This document shows positions 1 through 6,386 of a stretch of 10,151 nt of DNA, one piece after another (position 1 is the first letter of the stretch; every line of letters begins with the position of its first letter). The notes beneath the pieces were generated by a model. It worked only from the letters and a program-made list of their open reading frames with translations, was not told the DNA's origin and did no database searches. Source of the stretch: Corynebacterium sp. (lineage in GTDB: Bacteria; Actinomycetota; Actinomycetes; Mycobacteriales; Mycobacteriaceae); the NCBI GenBank assembly GCA_030450335.1, contig JAKDIS010000096.1:1-10151 (forward strand), given 5' to 3'. The position numbers and the translations under genes were made by a program.

Positions 1-2580
1 GTGCTCGGCGGGCGGCGGTCGTCGCGGCGTACCCACCGCCGTGACATCGACGGGCTGCGTGGCCTGGCCATCGCCCTGGTGGTCGTCTTCCACGTGTTCG
101 TGGGCCGGGTGTCCGCCGGGGTGGACGTGTTCCTGCTCATCGGCGGCATCTTCTTCTTCGCCCCGCAGATCCGCAACGCGCTGAACACCGCCGGGTTGAC
201 CCTGGTGCAGTCGGTGGTGCGCATCGTGCGCCGCCTCTACCCCGCACTGCTCACCGTGGTCTGCCTGGTGATGCTGCTCGCGTTGGCGGTCTACCCGGTG
301 TCGCGGTGGACGCAGGCCGCGGGCGACGCGGCGTCCTCCCTGCTCTACGTTCAGAACCTGCACCTGGCCGCCGAAGGCAAGGAGTACTCGGCGATCAACC
401 GGGACGTGAGCCTGTTCCAGCACATCTGGTCGATGTCCGTGCAGATGCAGATCTACCTCGGGTCCCTGCTGGTCATCGTGGTGCTCGCGGCGCTGTTCCG
501 GCGTCACCCGCGCACCGGCAACCGGCTGCTGCACCGCGCGCTGTCGGTGGCCACGGTGGCCAGCTTCGCCTACGCGGTGTGGCTGGGCGTGCACGACCAG
601 GCGCTGAACTACTACTCGCCGTTGTCGCGCTTCTGGGAGATCGGGCTGGGCGGCCTGTTCGGCATCTGGATGGTCGGCCGCAGCATCCCGTGGGTGTGGC
701 GCTGGCTGCGCTGGCCGGCCGGGGTGGTGGGCCTGGTGCTCATCGTGGCCACCGGCCTGCTGCTCGACGGCGCCGCCCAGTTCCCCGGCCCCTGGACGCT
801 CGTGCCGCTGACCGGGGCGATGCTCGTCATCGTGGCGGGCACGCCCGTCGCCGAGCCGGACGGCAACCGGGCGCGTGCGGCGGCGGAGGGACGCACCGTC
901 GCGTCGGTGGGGGTCACCCGTCTGCTCGACGGACGGATCTTCCAGTTCCTGGGGCGCACCTCCTACGGTCTGTACCTGTGGCACTGGCCGCTGCTGGTGC
1001 TGGCGACCTACCTCTTCGCCGAGGCTGGCTCGGCCGGCACCTCCGGCACAGGGGAGACCGGCGGGACCGGTGAGTCGGCGTCGGACGGCCTGGCCGGCAT
1101 CACCGCCACGTTGGGCACCGGGCGCGGCGTCGCCGTCGGTACCGGCGTGGTGGTCGTCTCGCTGCTGCTGGCGTGGGCCACCCACCGGTTCGTGGAGACC
1201 CCGCTGCGCCAGCACGGCAAACCGGAACGCTCCTGGATGCTGACCGACCGGCGCTACTGGGCGTCGCTGCTGCGCTCCCGCGGGAAGCTGGTCACGGTGA
1301 CCGCCATCGTGCTGGCCAGTGCGGTCGTGCTCTCGTCGGAGCGCATCGTGCAGGACCGGGTCATCGGGCCCAGCCTCGCCGCGGAGGACGTGGGCTCCGG
1401 CGCCACCGACGGCACGTCCGACGACTACCCGGGGCCGCGCGCCTTTCTCGACGACGGCACCGGCGTCCCCGACGACGTGCCGGTGCGTCCCGCACCCGTA
1501 TGGGACAAGTCCGTGATGCTGCCGGAGACCTCCCTCGACGGCTGCCTCGTGGGCATCGAGGGCGAGGACCTGGTGCTGACCAAGGAGAACAACACCTCCG
1601 ACGAGCCCTGCGCCTACGGCGACGTGGACTCGACACGCACCATGTACCTCGCCGGCGGCTCGCACTCCGAGCACTACCTGCCCGCCCTCGACGCCATCGG
1701 GCGCGAGCGGGGCATCCGGATCCTGCCGCTGGTCAAGGTCGGCTGCGTGCTCGGCGCGCGGATCGAGCGGATGAACGGCGACGACTACGATGAGTGCTAC
1801 GCCTGGCAGGACAAGGTCGAGGACCACATCCTCGACAACCCGCCCACCGACGGGGTGTTCATGACCTCCACCCGCCCCACCGCGCGGACCGGCGCCGGGC
1901 CCGACCAGGTGCCCGACGGGTACGTGGACACCGTGCGCCGGTTCAGCGACGCCGGCATCCACACCTGGGCGGTGCGCGACAACCCGTGGCGTCAGGTCGA
2001 CGGGTCGCTGGGCAACTCCATGCTCTGCGTCGCCGACGGCGGCTCACCGGAGGACTGCGGCCCCTCTGCCGCCGAACTGCTGGAGACCAACCCCGCGCAG
2101 GACGCCTACCGCGGGCTCGACGTCACCCACCTCGACCTCACCGCCGCCTACTGCCACGACGGGGTGTGCCCCGCGGTCGTCGGCAACGTGCTGGTCTACC
2201 GAGACGGCAACCACTTCACGCCCACCTGGTCGGCGATGATGGCCCCCGAGATCGAACGGCAGATGTACGACCCCGCCCCGGCCGACGAGCAACGCCGCGT
2301 GGTGGCGGACGCCGTGCGCGCCAGCGGCGACGCGGCGTCCGGCGGTTCCGGCAGTTCGGGCGGTGCCACCGCGCCGGCGCTGGCGCCGAAGGACGTCTTC
2401 GTACTGCCGCGCCCGGAGACGGAGCCTGTGCCGGAGCCCGTGCCGGAGCCGGTGCCGGAGCCCGCGCAGGAATGGGTCGACCCCGGCTACGTGGATCCGG
2501 GATACGTGGACCCCGGTTGGGTCGATCCCGGCTACGTCGACCCGGGCTACGTGGATCCGGGCTACGCTCCGCCTTACTGA
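1..2580 (+). CDS. Acyltransferase-3 / SGNH fusion protein with VDPGY-repeat tail (first paralog; 5' end may be clipped)
   Basis: Predicted membrane O-acyltransferase that would move an acyl group across the membrane and pass it to an envelope glycan or lipid; the acceptor cannot be told from sequence. The N-terminal half has the acyltransferase-3 signature RX10H (R20 to H31, within DIDGLRGLAIALVVVFH), followed by about ten hydrophobic segments, the last at about 430-445. Residues about 500-760 form an SGNH domain with candidate nucleophile S554 in GGSH and the catalytic pair D735/H738 in DGNH. Eight cysteines (515, 537, 582, 599, 676, 686, 718, 723) fit an exported, disulfide-bonded domain. 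A Gly/Ser linker, a KDVFVLPRP motif (797-805), EPVP repeats and six VDPG(Y/W) repeats end the protein. The GTG at base 1 is an acceptable start, because the following paralog begins 10 residues further upstream of the same motif, but the true start could lie outside the window. Family assignment is strong; substrate is unknown. Confidence 0.9.
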   Translation: MLGGRRSSRRTHRRDIDGLRGLAIALVVVFHVFVGRVSAGVDVFLLIGGIFFFAPQIRNALNTAGLTLVQSVVRIVRRLYPALLTVVCLVMLLALAVYPVSRWTQAAGDAASSLLYVQNLHLAAEGKEYSAINRDVSLFQHIWSMSVQMQIYLGSLLVIVVLAALFRRHPRTGNRLLHRALSVATVASFAYAVWLGVHDQALNYYSPLSRFWEIGLGGLFGIWMVGRSIPWVWRWLRWPAGVVGLVLIVATGLLLDGAAQFPGPWTLVPLTGAMLVIVAGTPVAEPDGNRARAAAEGRTVASVGVTRLLDGRIFQFLGRTSYGLYLWHWPLLVLATYLFAEAGSAGTSGTGETGGTGESASDGLAGITATLGTGRGVAVGTGVVVVSLLLAWATHRFVETPLRQHGKPERSWMLTDRRYWASLLRSRGKLVTVTAIVLASAVVLSSERIVQDRVIGPSLAAEDVGSGATDGTSDDYPGPRAFLDDGTGVPDDVPVRPAPVWDKSVMLPETSLDGCLVGIEGEDLVLTKENNTSDEPCAYGDVDSTRTMYLAGGSHSEHYLPALDAIGRERGIRILPLVKVGCVLGARIERMNGDDYDECYAWQDKVEDHILDNPPTDGVFMTSTRPTARTGAGPDQVPDGYVDTVRRFSDAGIHTWAVRDNPWRQVDGSLGNSMLCVADGGSPEDCGPSAAELLETNPAQDAYRGLDVTHLDLTAAYCHDGVCPAVVGNVLVYRDGNHFTPTWSAMMAPEIERQMYDPAPADEQRRVVADAVRASGDAASGGSGSSGGATAPALAPKDVFVLPRPETEPVPEPVPEPVPEPAQEWVDPGYVDPGYVDPGWVDPGYVDPGYVDPGYAPPY
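140..186 (+). repeat. 47-nt tract identical to 2841-2887
   Basis: These bases are identical, without a mismatch, to 2841-2887 in the second acyltransferase gene. They encode the segment GGIFFFAPQIRNALN after the first membrane helix. A second perfect tract of 45 nt joins 918-962 to 3625-3669. Perfect third-codon identity over such lengths suggests recent duplication or gene conversion between the two copies. Confidence 0.85.
918..962 (+). repeat. 45-nt tract identical to 3625-3669
   Basis: Perfect 45-nt match to 3625-3669; extending to 996 against 3703, the match is 76 of 79. It encodes the LLDGRIFQFLGRTS segment and the following YLWHWPLL helix. Together with 140-186 it marks the best-conserved DNA between the tandem paralogs and a possible site of homologous recombination that would fuse the two genes. 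Confidence 0.85.
2422..2457 (+). repeat. EPVP 12-bp tandem repeat, three units
   Basis: Three 12-bp units encode EPVP-EPVP-EPVP (residues 808-819), and a degenerate EPAQ follows. The units differ only at synonymous third positions. Such Pro-Glu stretches usually form stiff, extended spacers. This one separates the conserved KDVFVLPRP motif from the VDPGY array. Confidence 0.85.
2476..2565 (+). repeat. VDPGY array of the first paralog, six 15-bp units
   Basis: Six consecutive 15-bp units encode VDPGY, VDPGY, VDPGW, VDPGY, VDPGY and VDPGY (residues 826-855), after a W825 and before a terminal APPY. The units vary at third codon positions (gac/gat, ccg/ccc, ggc/gga/ggt), so the peptide looks maintained rather than freshly amplified. 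The tail follows the SGNH domain and should lie on the outer face of the membrane. Confidence 0.9.
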
Positions 2581-2630
2581 AGCATTACCTTGCCCGACAC
2601 CCCCGTGTAACGCTCCGGGGCCCTGGCGTG

Positions 2631-2671
2631 TTCAGTATTCCGGGTCGGTGGGCGGTATGCTGTAGCGCGCC
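2631..2671 (+). promoter_or_regulatory. Candidate promoter of the second acyltransferase gene, near-leaderless
   Basis: A good actinobacterial -10 box, TATGCT, lies at 2656-2661. A weak -35 candidate, TTCAGT (2631-2636), sits 19 nt upstream. Transcription would start about 2667-2669, only a few bases before the ATG at 2672, and no AGGAG-like sequence precedes that ATG. This suggests a leaderless or nearly leaderless mRNA and expression partly independent of the upstream gene. Inferred from sequence only. Confidence 0.5.
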
Positions 2672-5233
2672 ATGAACTCTTCCTCCTCGCAGCCAGGGAC
2701 GTCCAGCGCGTCCACAGGGCGTCCCCGGGCCTCACACCGCCGGGACATCGACGGGCTCCGTGGACTGGCGATCGCACTGGTCGTCGTCTTCCACGTCTTC
2801 GTCGGACGGGTCTCGTCGGGCGTGGATGTGTTCCTCCTCGTCGGCGGCATCTTCTTCTTCGCCCCGCAGATCCGCAACGCGCTGAACCCCGCAGGCCTCA
2901 CCGTCGTCCAGTCGTTCCTGCGCATCCTGCGCCGCCTGTACCCGGCCCTGATCACCGTCGTCGCCGCCACCCTGGTGCTCGCCGTGGTGGTCTACGCCGA
3001 GGTCCGGTGGGTCAACGCCGGCAACGACGCCTCCGCCTCGCTGCTCTACATCCAGAACTTCCACCTGGCCAGTGAAGGCCAGGAGTACACCGCCATCAAC
3101 CGGGACGTGAGCCTCTACCAGCACATCTGGTCGATGTCGGTGCAGATGCAGATCTACCTCGGGTCGTTGCTGGTCATCGCCCTGCTGGCGACCCTGTTCC
3201 GCAAGAAGGCGAAACTCGGCACGAACCTGCTGCACCTGCTGCTGGTCATCGGCACCGCCGCCAGCTTCGGCTACGCCACCTGGCTGGGCCAGCACGACCA
3301 GGCCGTGAACTACTACTCGCCGTTCTCCCGCTTCTGGGAGATCGGGCTGGGTGGCCTGTTCGGTATCTGGCTGCTGGGTATCGCCATCCCGCGCTCACTG
3401 CGGTGGCTGCGCTGGCCGGCCGGCCTGGCGGGCCTGGCTCTGATCATCGCCACGGGCCTGTTCCTCGACGGTGCAGCCCAGTTCCCCGGCCCCTGGACTC
3501 TGCTGCCGCTCGCCGGCGCGATGCTGGTCATCTTCGCCGGCAACCCGGAATCCGATACGTCCGACGCGTCTGACCCGTCCGCCGCAGCGGGGGAGAAGCT
3601 GCCCGCGCCGTCCACCGGCGTGAGCCGTCTGCTCGACGGACGGATCTTCCAGTTCCTGGGGCGCACCTCTTACAGCCTGTACCTGTGGCACTGGCCGCTG
3701 CTGACCCTGGCGACGTTCTGGTTCTCCACCTCGACGGCCTCGCAGGCCGGCGGGCTGCGCGGCATCACCGCCACGCTCGGCCCGCTCAACGGTGCCCTCG
3801 TCGGCACCGGCGTGATCGCCCTGTCCCTGCTGCTGGCGTGGCTCACCCACCGCTTCGTGGAGACCCCGCTGCGTCAGAAGAAGAAGCCGCACCACTCGTG
3901 GGTGCTCTTCGACCGCGGCTACTGGCGGGCGTCGCTGCGCTCGCGCGGCAAGGTCGTCGCCACCCTGGTCATCGTCCTGGTCACCGGCGCGGTGTTCGCC
4001 TTCGGGCCCGTCGCCCAGGCACGCATCGACAACCGGGCCCGCGAGCTCGGCGTGCAGGACGTCGACCCCGCCGAGTACCCCGGTCCCAACGCCTTCCTGC
4101 AGGACGCCGACGTGCCGGACGGACTGCCCGTCCTGCCCGACCCGTCCGACGACGCACCGATGCTCGCCAACACCCTGAAGGACGGCTGCCTCGCCCACTT
4201 CGGCCACACCGACCTGGTGATGACCAAGTGGTTCAACGAGGAGGACGAGCCCTGCGCCTACGGTGACCTGGAGTCCGACCGCACGATGTACCTCGTCGGC
4301 GGTTCCCACTCCGAGCACTACCTGCCGGCGCTGGAGCGCATCGCCAAGCAGCGCAACTTCAAGATCGTCCCGATCCTGAAGCTCGGCTGCGTGATCGGCA
4401 TGGACATCCCCAAGTGGGACGGCTCGGACTACCCCGAGTGCCGCGAGTGGCAGAAGAAGGCCGAGGACTTCATCTTCGAGAACCCGCCGTCCGAGGGCAT
4501 CTTCATGACGGTGACACGTCCGACCACCATCGAGGGCGACGGGCCCGACCAGGTGCCGAACGAGTACGTGGAGATGGTGCGCAAGCTCTCCGACGCCGGC
4601 ATCCACACCTGGGGCGTGCGCGACACCCCCTGGGTGCTGGACTCCCCCGGGGTGCAGGGCAACGCGCGGCTGTGCGTGGCCGAGGATCGCGGCGACGAGG
4701 ACTGCGGTGTCGACGAGGAGGAGTCGCTGGCACCGGTGAACCCGGCGCTGGCCGCCTACCGTGGGCTCGACCTGACCAACATCGACGTCACCGACGCGGT
4801 GTGCCGCGACGGACGCTGCCCCGGCGTGGTCGGCAACGTACTGGTCTACCGCGACGCGCAGCACTTCACGAACCTCTTCGCCGCGATGCTCGCCCCGGAG
4901 ATCTCCCGGCAGATGTACGACCCGGAGGCGCTGGAGGAGACCGAGCGTGAGCAGGAAGCGTCCCCCGGACCCGACTCGCCGGACGGTGAGGTGCAGAAGG
5001 ACGTCTTCCGCCTGCCGAAGCCCGGCGAGGAGGACGGTGCCGACGGCGCCGACGGCGGCGACGGCGGCGCGTCCGACCCCGTGCCGGACCCCGCTCCCGA
5101 CCAGGGCTGGGTCGACCCCGGCTACGTCGATCCGGGGTACGGGTACCAGGACCCCGGCTACGTGGATCCCGGCTACGGCTACCAGGATCCGGGCTACGTG
5201 GACCCGGGGTACGGCTACGCGCCCCAGTGGTGA
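2672..5233 (+). CDS. Acyltransferase-3 / SGNH fusion protein with VDPGY/QDPGY-repeat tail (second paralog)
   Basis: Full-length 853-aa paralog of the preceding gene with the same architecture. A Ser-rich cytoplasmic N-terminus (1-20) is followed by RX10H (R30, H41), about ten or eleven membrane segments, and an SGNH domain with S545 in GGSH and D728/H731 in DAQH. All eight cysteine positions of the first copy are kept. After the SGNH domain come an acidic linker, KDVFRLPKP (776-784), a D/G-rich stretch, and three 12-residue units of the form (V/Q)DPGYVDPGYGY (814-849). It lies 91 nt after the first gene, with its own -10 box. Likely role: transfer of acyl groups to an envelope acceptor outside the membrane. 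Compared with the first copy it lacks the Gly/Thr loop insertion and has an acidic rather than Ser/Gly linker, which could mean a different acceptor or location. Substrate unknown. Confidence 0.92.
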   Translation: MNSSSSQPGTSSASTGRPRASHRRDIDGLRGLAIALVVVFHVFVGRVSSGVDVFLLVGGIFFFAPQIRNALNPAGLTVVQSFLRILRRLYPALITVVAATLVLAVVVYAEVRWVNAGNDASASLLYIQNFHLASEGQEYTAINRDVSLYQHIWSMSVQMQIYLGSLLVIALLATLFRKKAKLGTNLLHLLLVIGTAASFGYATWLGQHDQAVNYYSPFSRFWEIGLGGLFGIWLLGIAIPRSLRWLRWPAGLAGLALIIATGLFLDGAAQFPGPWTLLPLAGAMLVIFAGNPESDTSDASDPSAAAGEKLPAPSTGVSRLLDGRIFQFLGRTSYSLYLWHWPLLTLATFWFSTSTASQAGGLRGITATLGPLNGALVGTGVIALSLLLAWLTHRFVETPLRQKKKPHHSWVLFDRGYWRASLRSRGKVVATLVIVLVTGAVFAFGPVAQARIDNRARELGVQDVDPAEYPGPNAFLQDADVPDGLPVLPDPSDDAPMLANTLKDGCLAHFGHTDLVMTKWFNEEDEPCAYGDLESDRTMYLVGGSHSEHYLPALERIAKQRNFKIVPILKLGCVIGMDIPKWDGSDYPECREWQKKAEDFIFENPPSEGIFMTVTRPTTIEGDGPDQVPNEYVEMVRKLSDAGIHTWGVRDTPWVLDSPGVQGNARLCVAEDRGDEDCGVDEEESLAPVNPALAAYRGLDLTNIDVTDAVCRDGRCPGVVGNVLVYRDAQHFTNLFAAMLAPEISRQMYDPEALEETEREQEASPGPDSPDGEVQKDVFRLPKPGEEDGADGADGGDGGASDPVPDPAPDQGWVDPGYVDPGYGYQDPGYVDPGYGYQDPGYVDPGYGYAPQW
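2841..2887 (+). repeat. 47-nt tract identical to 140-186
   Basis: Partner of the perfect match in the first acyltransferase gene. The flanking bases diverge at once at third codon positions, so the match has sharp edges as expected of gene conversion or strong local constraint. Confidence 0.85.
3625..3669 (+). repeat. 45-nt tract identical to 918-962
   Basis: Partner of the second perfect match between the tandem paralogs. Three mismatches follow, then a further 27 identical bases. Confidence 0.85.
5111..5218 (+). repeat. 36-bp tandem repeat coding the (V/Q)DPGYVDPGYGY tail, three units
   Basis: Three 36-bp units encode VDPGYVDPGYGY, QDPGYVDPGYGY and QDPGYVDPGYGY (residues 814-849), followed by APQW and the stop. 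The five-residue core is the same as in the first paralog, but the higher-order unit is different: 12 residues with an added GY, against 5 in the first. The arrays have therefore re-amplified separately since the duplication. Confidence 0.9.
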
Positions 5234-5239
5234 CCGCCT

Positions 5240-5312
5240 GACCCCGCGCCGCGTGCCCGATCCGTCCTTCCCGCGGCACGGAACCACCGGATCCGGCACG
5301 GCACGCGGGGTC
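5240..5312 (+). terminator. Large imperfect inverted repeat after the second acyltransferase gene, probable terminator
   Basis: The left arm 5240-5264 and the right arm 5288-5312 are complementary at 21 of 25 positions: a 9-bp outer stem GACCCCGCG/CGCGGGGTC, a CGTGCC/GGCACG block and a GATCCG/CGGATC block. The 23-nt centre holds a further short TTCC/GGAA stem. It starts 7 nt after the stop codon of the acyltransferase gene. There is no T-run after it, so it would be a U-less stem-loop of the kind common in high-GC actinobacteria. It could also act as an mRNA 3'-end stabiliser. Confidence 0.6.
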
Positions 5313-5318
5313 GCCCGG

Positions 5319-5370
5319 TAGCGTGAGGGGAACGCGGGACGGCAGGGGGCTGTCCTACCCGGGGGAGGGG
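5319..5370 (+). promoter_or_regulatory. Candidate -10 box and Shine-Dalgarno of the AbiEi/DUF559 gene
   Basis: TAGCGT at 5319-5324 fits the actinobacterial TAnnnT -10 pattern; no clear -35 is seen. A purine-rich GGAGGGG (5364-5370) lies 7 nt before the ATG at 5378 and supports that start. The 5' leader would be about 45 nt. Confidence 0.4.
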
Positions 5371-5377
5371 ACCGCAC

Positions 5378-6313
5378 ATGGCGGGAAACGACAAGAAGTT
5401 CTGGACGACCACCGAGCTGATCGCGTCGGGCAGGACGCCCGACTCGCTGCGCGGGGAATGCGCGCGCGGCGCGATCCACCGCATCGTCCGCGGCCTGTAC
5501 AGCACCGAGGAACCCACTGACCTGGTCGTGCTCGCCGCCCTGGCCTGGGCGCGCGAGGGCCTGGTCTACACCGGACGCACCGCGGCGTTCCTGCACTCCA
5601 TGGTGCCCATGGCCTGGCCGGCGCAGGCGAGCGTGCCGCGCGGGAGAAGCCGGGACGGCGGGACGTTGCTGCAGCTCAGCACCGCGCGCCGCGGCGCCAC
5701 CGAGTACCGCCGCGGCCTGCCCACCCTCAACGGGCTGGCCACCGCCGTCACCGCGCAGGGTGCCGACATCACCGAGAGCATGCGCGGCTCCCTGCTGATG
5801 CGCAACTACGGCGGGTTCCGTGGCAACCGGCGACTGGCGGAGGATCTTGCCGCCCTGGAGCCGTCGCGCAGGGCACGGGCGGTGGAGCTCGCCGGCGGCG
5901 TGATCACCGGCACCGCCAGCGAACTGGAGTACAAGGCCGTGTGCATCATCGTGAGCGCCCTCGACGGGGTGGACGTGACCGTGCAGGTCAACGCGCAGAT
6001 CCGTGGCTACTACTTCGACATCGTCATCCCGGAGGCGCGGGTGTGCATCGAGATCGACAGTCGTCAGTACCATGCGGCCGGCTCCGCGCGACGCGAGGAC
6101 TTCGTGGCCGACCGGTGGAAGGGCAATGCGGCGGTGCGGTGGGGCTGGACGCTGCTGCGCTACCCGGATGCCAGCGTCGATCACGCCGCCCGCGAGATCG
6201 GCGCGGAGGTGCTCGACACCGTGCTGTTCAACCTGGCCAACCGGCGCACCCGCAAGTTACGGGTCGAGGAGATCCCCACGGACCGCAGCGTGCACGACTG
6301 GCACAGACGGTAG
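5378..6313 (+). CDS. AbiEi-type winged-helix plus DUF559 (Vsr-like nuclease fold) protein
   Basis: A 311-aa soluble protein. Residues about 8-45 (TTTELIASGRTPDSL, then HRIVRGLYS) resemble the winged-helix domain at the front of AbiEi-family type IV antitoxins. The C-terminal part looks like a DUF559 / Vsr-type PD-(D/E)XK domain: E182/E184 in SELEYK, D214 in YYFDIVIPEARV, E225 and D227 in CIEIDSRQYH, then D245-R246 and GWTLLRY. All acidic positions expected for a metal-binding site appear present, so it may be an active nuclease; this is inference. Proteins with this pairing are common in actinobacteria and mostly uncharacterised. The Shine-Dalgarno GGAGGGG fixes the start. No AbiEii-like toxin is adjacent: the next gene is a PTS permease about 70 nt downstream. 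It may be an orphan DNA-binding or nuclease protein rather than an antitoxin. Confidence 0.85.
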   Translation: MAGNDKKFWTTTELIASGRTPDSLRGECARGAIHRIVRGLYSTEEPTDLVVLAALAWAREGLVYTGRTAAFLHSMVPMAWPAQASVPRGRSRDGGTLLQLSTARRGATEYRRGLPTLNGLATAVTAQGADITESMRGSLLMRNYGGFRGNRRLAEDLAALEPSRRARAVELAGGVITGTASELEYKAVCIIVSALDGVDVTVQVNAQIRGYYFDIVIPEARVCIEIDSRQYHAAGSARREDFVADRWKGNAAVRWGWTLLRYPDASVDHAAREIGAEVLDTVLFNLANRRTRKLRVEEIPTDRSVHDWHRR

Positions 6314-6329
6314 GACGCCGCGGTTGCCG

Positions 6330-6362
6330 TAGCCTGGTGCAATCCCGTAGCTACCCCAGGAG
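6330..6362 (+). promoter_or_regulatory. Candidate promoter of the PTS gene
   Basis: TAGCCT (6330-6335) is a typical actinobacterial -10 and would start RNA near 6342. An alternative is TTGCCG (6324-6329) with TAGCTA (6348-6353) at 18-nt spacing. An 8-nt palindrome GTAGCTAC (6347-6354) lies just downstream of the first -10, where a repressor could bind. All three readings are tentative. Confidence 0.35.
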
Positions 6363-6368
6363 CGTGCA

Positions 6369-6386
6369 ATGAGGAGTGTGAGATGA
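6369..6386 (+). CDS. Possible five-codon leader peptide MRSVR overlapping the PTS start
   Basis: ATG at 6369 has its own AGGAG (6358-6362) at 6-nt spacing. It reads MRSVR and stops at TGA 6384-6386, overlapping the PTS start in an ATGA arrangement. The Shine-Dalgarno of the PTS gene (GAGGAG, 6371-6376) lies inside the mini-ORF. Translation of the leader could therefore feed or block initiation on the PTS gene. Chance is a real alternative for such a short frame. Confidence 0.3.
   Translation: MRSVR

Noticed and set aside
2476..2565. CRISPR-like array from the regular 15-bp repeats
   Set aside because: The repeats are contiguous, in frame and without spacers; they encode the VDPGY tail.
2601..2620. 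Possible terminator hairpin between the two acyltransferase genes (CCCCG with CGGGG)
   Set aside because: Only five base pairs around a 10-nt loop and no T-run; too weak to call.
3395..6184. 929-codon open frame on the minus strand opposite the second acyltransferase and the AbiEi/DUF559 gene
   Set aside because: Its composition (His, Val, Gly, Arg, Gln, Asp-rich with no motifs) is typical of the antisense frame of high-GC coding DNA, and it spans two well-supported plus-strand genes and the intergenic inverted repeat.
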